This document shows, in pieces, positions 5,209 through 7,094 of a stretch of DNA of 7,094 nucleotides. Each line of letters opens with the position of its first letter. The first letter of the stretch is position 1. The stretch lies in contig JAKJAB010000179.1 in NCBI GenBank assembly GCA_022707725.1, positions 1 through 7,094 of the forward strand, read 5' to 3'. The position numbers were made by a program, and so were the translations under genes. Source of the DNA: Chloroflexota bacterium (lineage in GTDB: Bacteria; Chloroflexota; Anaerolineae; B4-G1; SLSP01). A model generated the notes under the pieces. It saw only the letters and a program-made list of their open reading frames with translations, did not search any database and was not told the origin of the DNA.

Positions 5209-5236
5209 ACCGTAACACAAAAACCGAGGCAACGAG

Positions 5237-6142
5237 ATGACCAAGAAACCGGAGCAACGACCCTATTATCGCACAGCCGCTTTGTTGGGCGCGCAACAGC
5301 AGCCGTATGGCAGCAAGCGTATGCCCGCGCGATCGCGCGCGTCTGGTACTCGCACACGCCAGCCGGAACTGCACCTGGATATTCCGTGGAAGTTCATCGC
5401 GATGGTCGTGTTGGTCGGTGCAGCGGTGCTCTGGCTGCTGTTGGATAACCAGTGGTATTTGATGGGTGAAGATATTCGCGTGATCGGAGCCAGTTCCCAG
5501 GAGACGGCCATGCAGATAGCCATCGCCTCAGATTTACTCGGCTGGCATGGCCTGCGCCTGCGCCCTGGCGCTGCCACAACGGCGATCACAGAACAGGTGC
5601 CTGCCATCACTTCGGCCCAGGTGGAGTGCAATCGCTTCCCGGCGGAATGTGTGATTCGCGTGCAAGAACGCGAGCCGGTTCTCAATTGGGTCGTAGGAAA
5701 CACCGGCACGCAGGGGGTAGAAGCATCAACGGTCGGCATTTATTGGATCGACGCTGCGGGGGTGCTTATGCCTGCCCACGAGGTACGCGCTGGATTGCCG
5801 GTGGTGCGCGGTCCGCTGCCCGCTCTGGAAGAGAGCGCCAGCAGTCGGGCGCGCGTCGCCGTACTGGAGGGCGTCACAGCGCTGGCCGCCCTTGGCATTG
5901 ATTCGACAGCAGACGAAAACAACCTGGAATACCATCCGGAGCGCGGCCTGATCTGGACCGATCCACAGGGCCGGCGGGTTGCCTTCGGCGTCGGGGCGAA
6001 TATGGAAGCGAGGTGGAACATCTACGTCGCACTCATCGCACATCTGGAGGCGCGCACCGTTGCCGGCAACGGCGTCTTCCCCTGGACGATCGACGTGCGC
6101 TTCCCTGAAGGTCCAACGTACTCACTCGAACGCTTGTGGTAG
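5237..6142 (+). CDS. ftsQ: Cell division protein FtsQ/DivIB
   Basis: FtsQ (DivIB in Gram-positives) is a single-pass membrane protein that links early and late divisome proteins through FtsB and FtsL. The 301-residue product has the expected order: a basic cytoplasmic tail rich in Arg, Lys and Gln (1-50), one membrane helix (about 52-69, FIAMVVLVGAAVLWLLL), a POTRA domain (about 73-148) with the typical ending VIRVQEREPVLNW, then the beta domain finishing in IDVRFPEGPTYSLERLW. The ATG at 5237 has CGAGG about seven bases upstream. Two cysteines, C131 and C138, lie close together in the outer POTRA region. ftsA follows after 18 bases. It is separated from ddl by about 150 bp of repeats, so it may have its own transcription start. 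Confidence 0.93.
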   Translation: MTKKPEQRPYYRTAALLGAQQQPYGSKRMPARSRASGTRTRQPELHLDIPWKFIAMVVLVGAAVLWLLLDNQWYLMGEDIRVIGASSQETAMQIAIASDLLGWHGLRLRPGAATTAITEQVPAITSAQVECNRFPAECVIRVQEREPVLNWVVGNTGTQGVEASTVGIYWIDAAGVLMPAHEVRAGLPVVRGPLPALEESASSRARVAVLEGVTALAALGIDSTADENNLEYHPERGLIWTDPQGRRVAFGVGANMEARWNIYVALIAHLEARTVAGNGVFPWTIDVRFPEGPTYSLERLW

Positions 6143-6145
6143 AGC

Positions 6146-6153
6146 AAAGGGGG
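6146..6153 (+). promoter_or_regulatory. Ribosome binding site deciding the ftsA GTG start
   Basis: AAAGGGGG lies seven bases before GTG 6161. A nearer ATG at 6159 overlaps that GTG but is in another frame, which closes at 6179 after seven codons, so the GTG is the functional start. Confidence 0.82.
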
Positions 6154-6160
6154 TGTTAAT

Positions 6161-7094
6161 GTGGAACGTTCGGTTGTAGGTATCGATATTGGCAGTCACC
6201 GCATCCTGGTATTGGTGGGGGAAGTGCCTGAAGATAGCGGTGCTGCAGAAGGCACGCGCATCGTCGGCGTGGGCAGCGTGCCGAGCCGAGGCATCAAGAA
6301 GGGCGTCGTCGTCAACGTCGCTGAGGCGACCAGTGCCATCGCTGAAGCGATAGAACGCGCCGAGCAAAGCTCAGGCTACCAGATCGAACGCGCCTACGTC
6401 GGCGTGACAGGCGCGCACATCAGCTCGCGCAACAGCCAGGGCGTGGTCGGCGTGGCGCGGCGCGACCGGGGCATCATGCCCGACGATGTAGATCGTGTTT
6501 TGGAGGCCGCCGGCGCGATTGTACTGCCGCAGAACCAGGAATTGATCCACATCATCCCCCGCAGTTACACGGTGGATGGGCAGCAGGGCGTGCGCGATCC
6601 GCTGGGGATGCACGGCTTTCGTCTGGAGGTCGAAGCCCACGTGGTGATGGGATCGAGCACGGCGGTGCAAAACTTGCGGAAGTGTGTGCAGGGTGCAGGC
6701 ATCGAAGTTAGCGAACTGGTGCTCACCGGGCTGGCGTCGGGCAAGGCGATGCTCTCAGACACGGAGCGGGAGATGGGTGTGGTGCTCGTCGATATTGGAG
6801 AAGGCACCACCGACATCGCCATCTTCATCGAGGGGACGGTTTGGCACACGCACTCGCTGGCGCTGGGCGGCGAATACATCACCAACGACATCGCCATCGG
6901 CCTGCGGCTGCCCCCGGAAGTCGCCGAACAGGTGAAGATACACAACGGGCACGCGGCGGCGGCGCAAGTCGCCGAAGAGGAACGCTTCACCGTTTCGCCC
7001 TACGGCGAAGGCAGCCCGGTGGTGGTGCCACGGTGGAAGCTCGCGCAGATCGTCCAGGCGCGCTGTGAAGAAATCCTGGAAAACGTGCAGCAAG
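6161..7094 (+). CDS. ftsA: Cell division protein FtsA (3' truncated by window edge)
   Basis: FtsA is the actin-like ATPase that tethers FtsZ to the membrane and recruits later divisome proteins. The window holds the first 311 codons from GTG 6161; the frame is still open at the right edge. Family members are usually about 400-430 residues, so roughly 100 residues, including the membrane-targeting helix, lie beyond. The phosphate-1 motif is VGIDIGSHRI (6-15). The FtsA-specific 1C domain spans about 80-165, with YVGVTGAHISS (79-89) and HIIPRSYTVDG (130-140). The phosphate-2 motif is VDIGEGTTDIA (210-220), with Glu214 where Gly is usual. LALGGEYITNDIA (233-245) and LRLPPEVAEQVK (248-259) match the ATPase core after it. 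It follows ftsQ by 18 bases and almost certainly precedes ftsZ outside the window. Confidence 0.95.
   Translation, partial: MERSVVGIDIGSHRILVLVGEVPEDSGAAEGTRIVGVGSVPSRGIKKGVVVNVAEATSAIAEAIERAEQSSGYQIERAYVGVTGAHISSRNSQGVVGVARRDRGIMPDDVDRVLEAAGAIVLPQNQELIHIIPRSYTVDGQQGVRDPLGMHGFRLEVEAHVVMGSSTAVQNLRKCVQGAGIEVSELVLTGLASGKAMLSDTEREMGVVLVDIGEGTTDIAIFIEGTVWHTHSLALGGEYITNDIAIGLRLPPEVAEQVKIHNGHAAAAQVAEEERFTVSPYGEGSPVVVPRWKLAQIVQARCEEILENVQQ

Noticed and set aside
5150..5236. Promoter for ftsQ in the AT-rich spacer
   Set aside because: TAAATA-like text is present near 5164, but no matching -35 box at proper spacing could be found; AT-richness alone is not enough.

Overview
The window is a stretch of a division and cell wall (dcw) gene cluster, read entirely on the + strand. 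In order it holds the 3' part of murG, a small CvpA-like membrane protein gene, murC, a short gene for a very basic 48-residue protein of unknown function, murB, ddl, ftsQ, and the 5' part of ftsA, which runs off the right edge. The host is a bacterium with GC-rich coding DNA. The look of the MurG, MurC and FtsQ proteins, and the order murG-murC-murB-ddl-ftsQ-ftsA, fit a Chloroflexota (Anaerolineae-like) genome. That placement rests on recalled family resemblance and was not tested.

The genes form one pathway. MurB and MurC make UDP-MurNAc and add L-Ala to it. Ddl makes the D-Ala-D-Ala dipeptide that ends the stem peptide. MurG adds GlcNAc to lipid I to give lipid II. FtsQ and FtsA belong to the divisome that directs septal use of lipid II. 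Several junctions are tight and look translationally coupled or nearly so: murG/cvpA-like (1 bp apart), cvpA-like/murC (9 bp), small gene/murB (ATGA overlap) and ftsQ/ftsA (18 bp).

The unusual part is the spacer DNA. All three larger gaps (murC to small gene, murB to ddl, ddl to ftsQ) hold repeats with a 7-bp period. These are: a 22-unit perfect GTRAAGA array (2548-2701) running almost directly into a 5-unit 15-bp array (2705-2779); an inverted pair of NGCTGAW-type heptamers (3843-3901) that also encodes the tail of MurB and can form at least three competing hairpins just before the ddl ribosome binding site; and a second GTRAAGA array (5086-5162) followed by an ACTCATT/ACCAATT array (5174-5208). 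The tight junctions have none. The pattern resembles the short tandemly repeated repetitive (STRR) heptamers known from filamentous cyanobacteria, here placed inside an essential operon. These repeats are the best candidate for something undescribed in the window. The genes themselves are ordinary apart from a few substitutions in conserved motifs.
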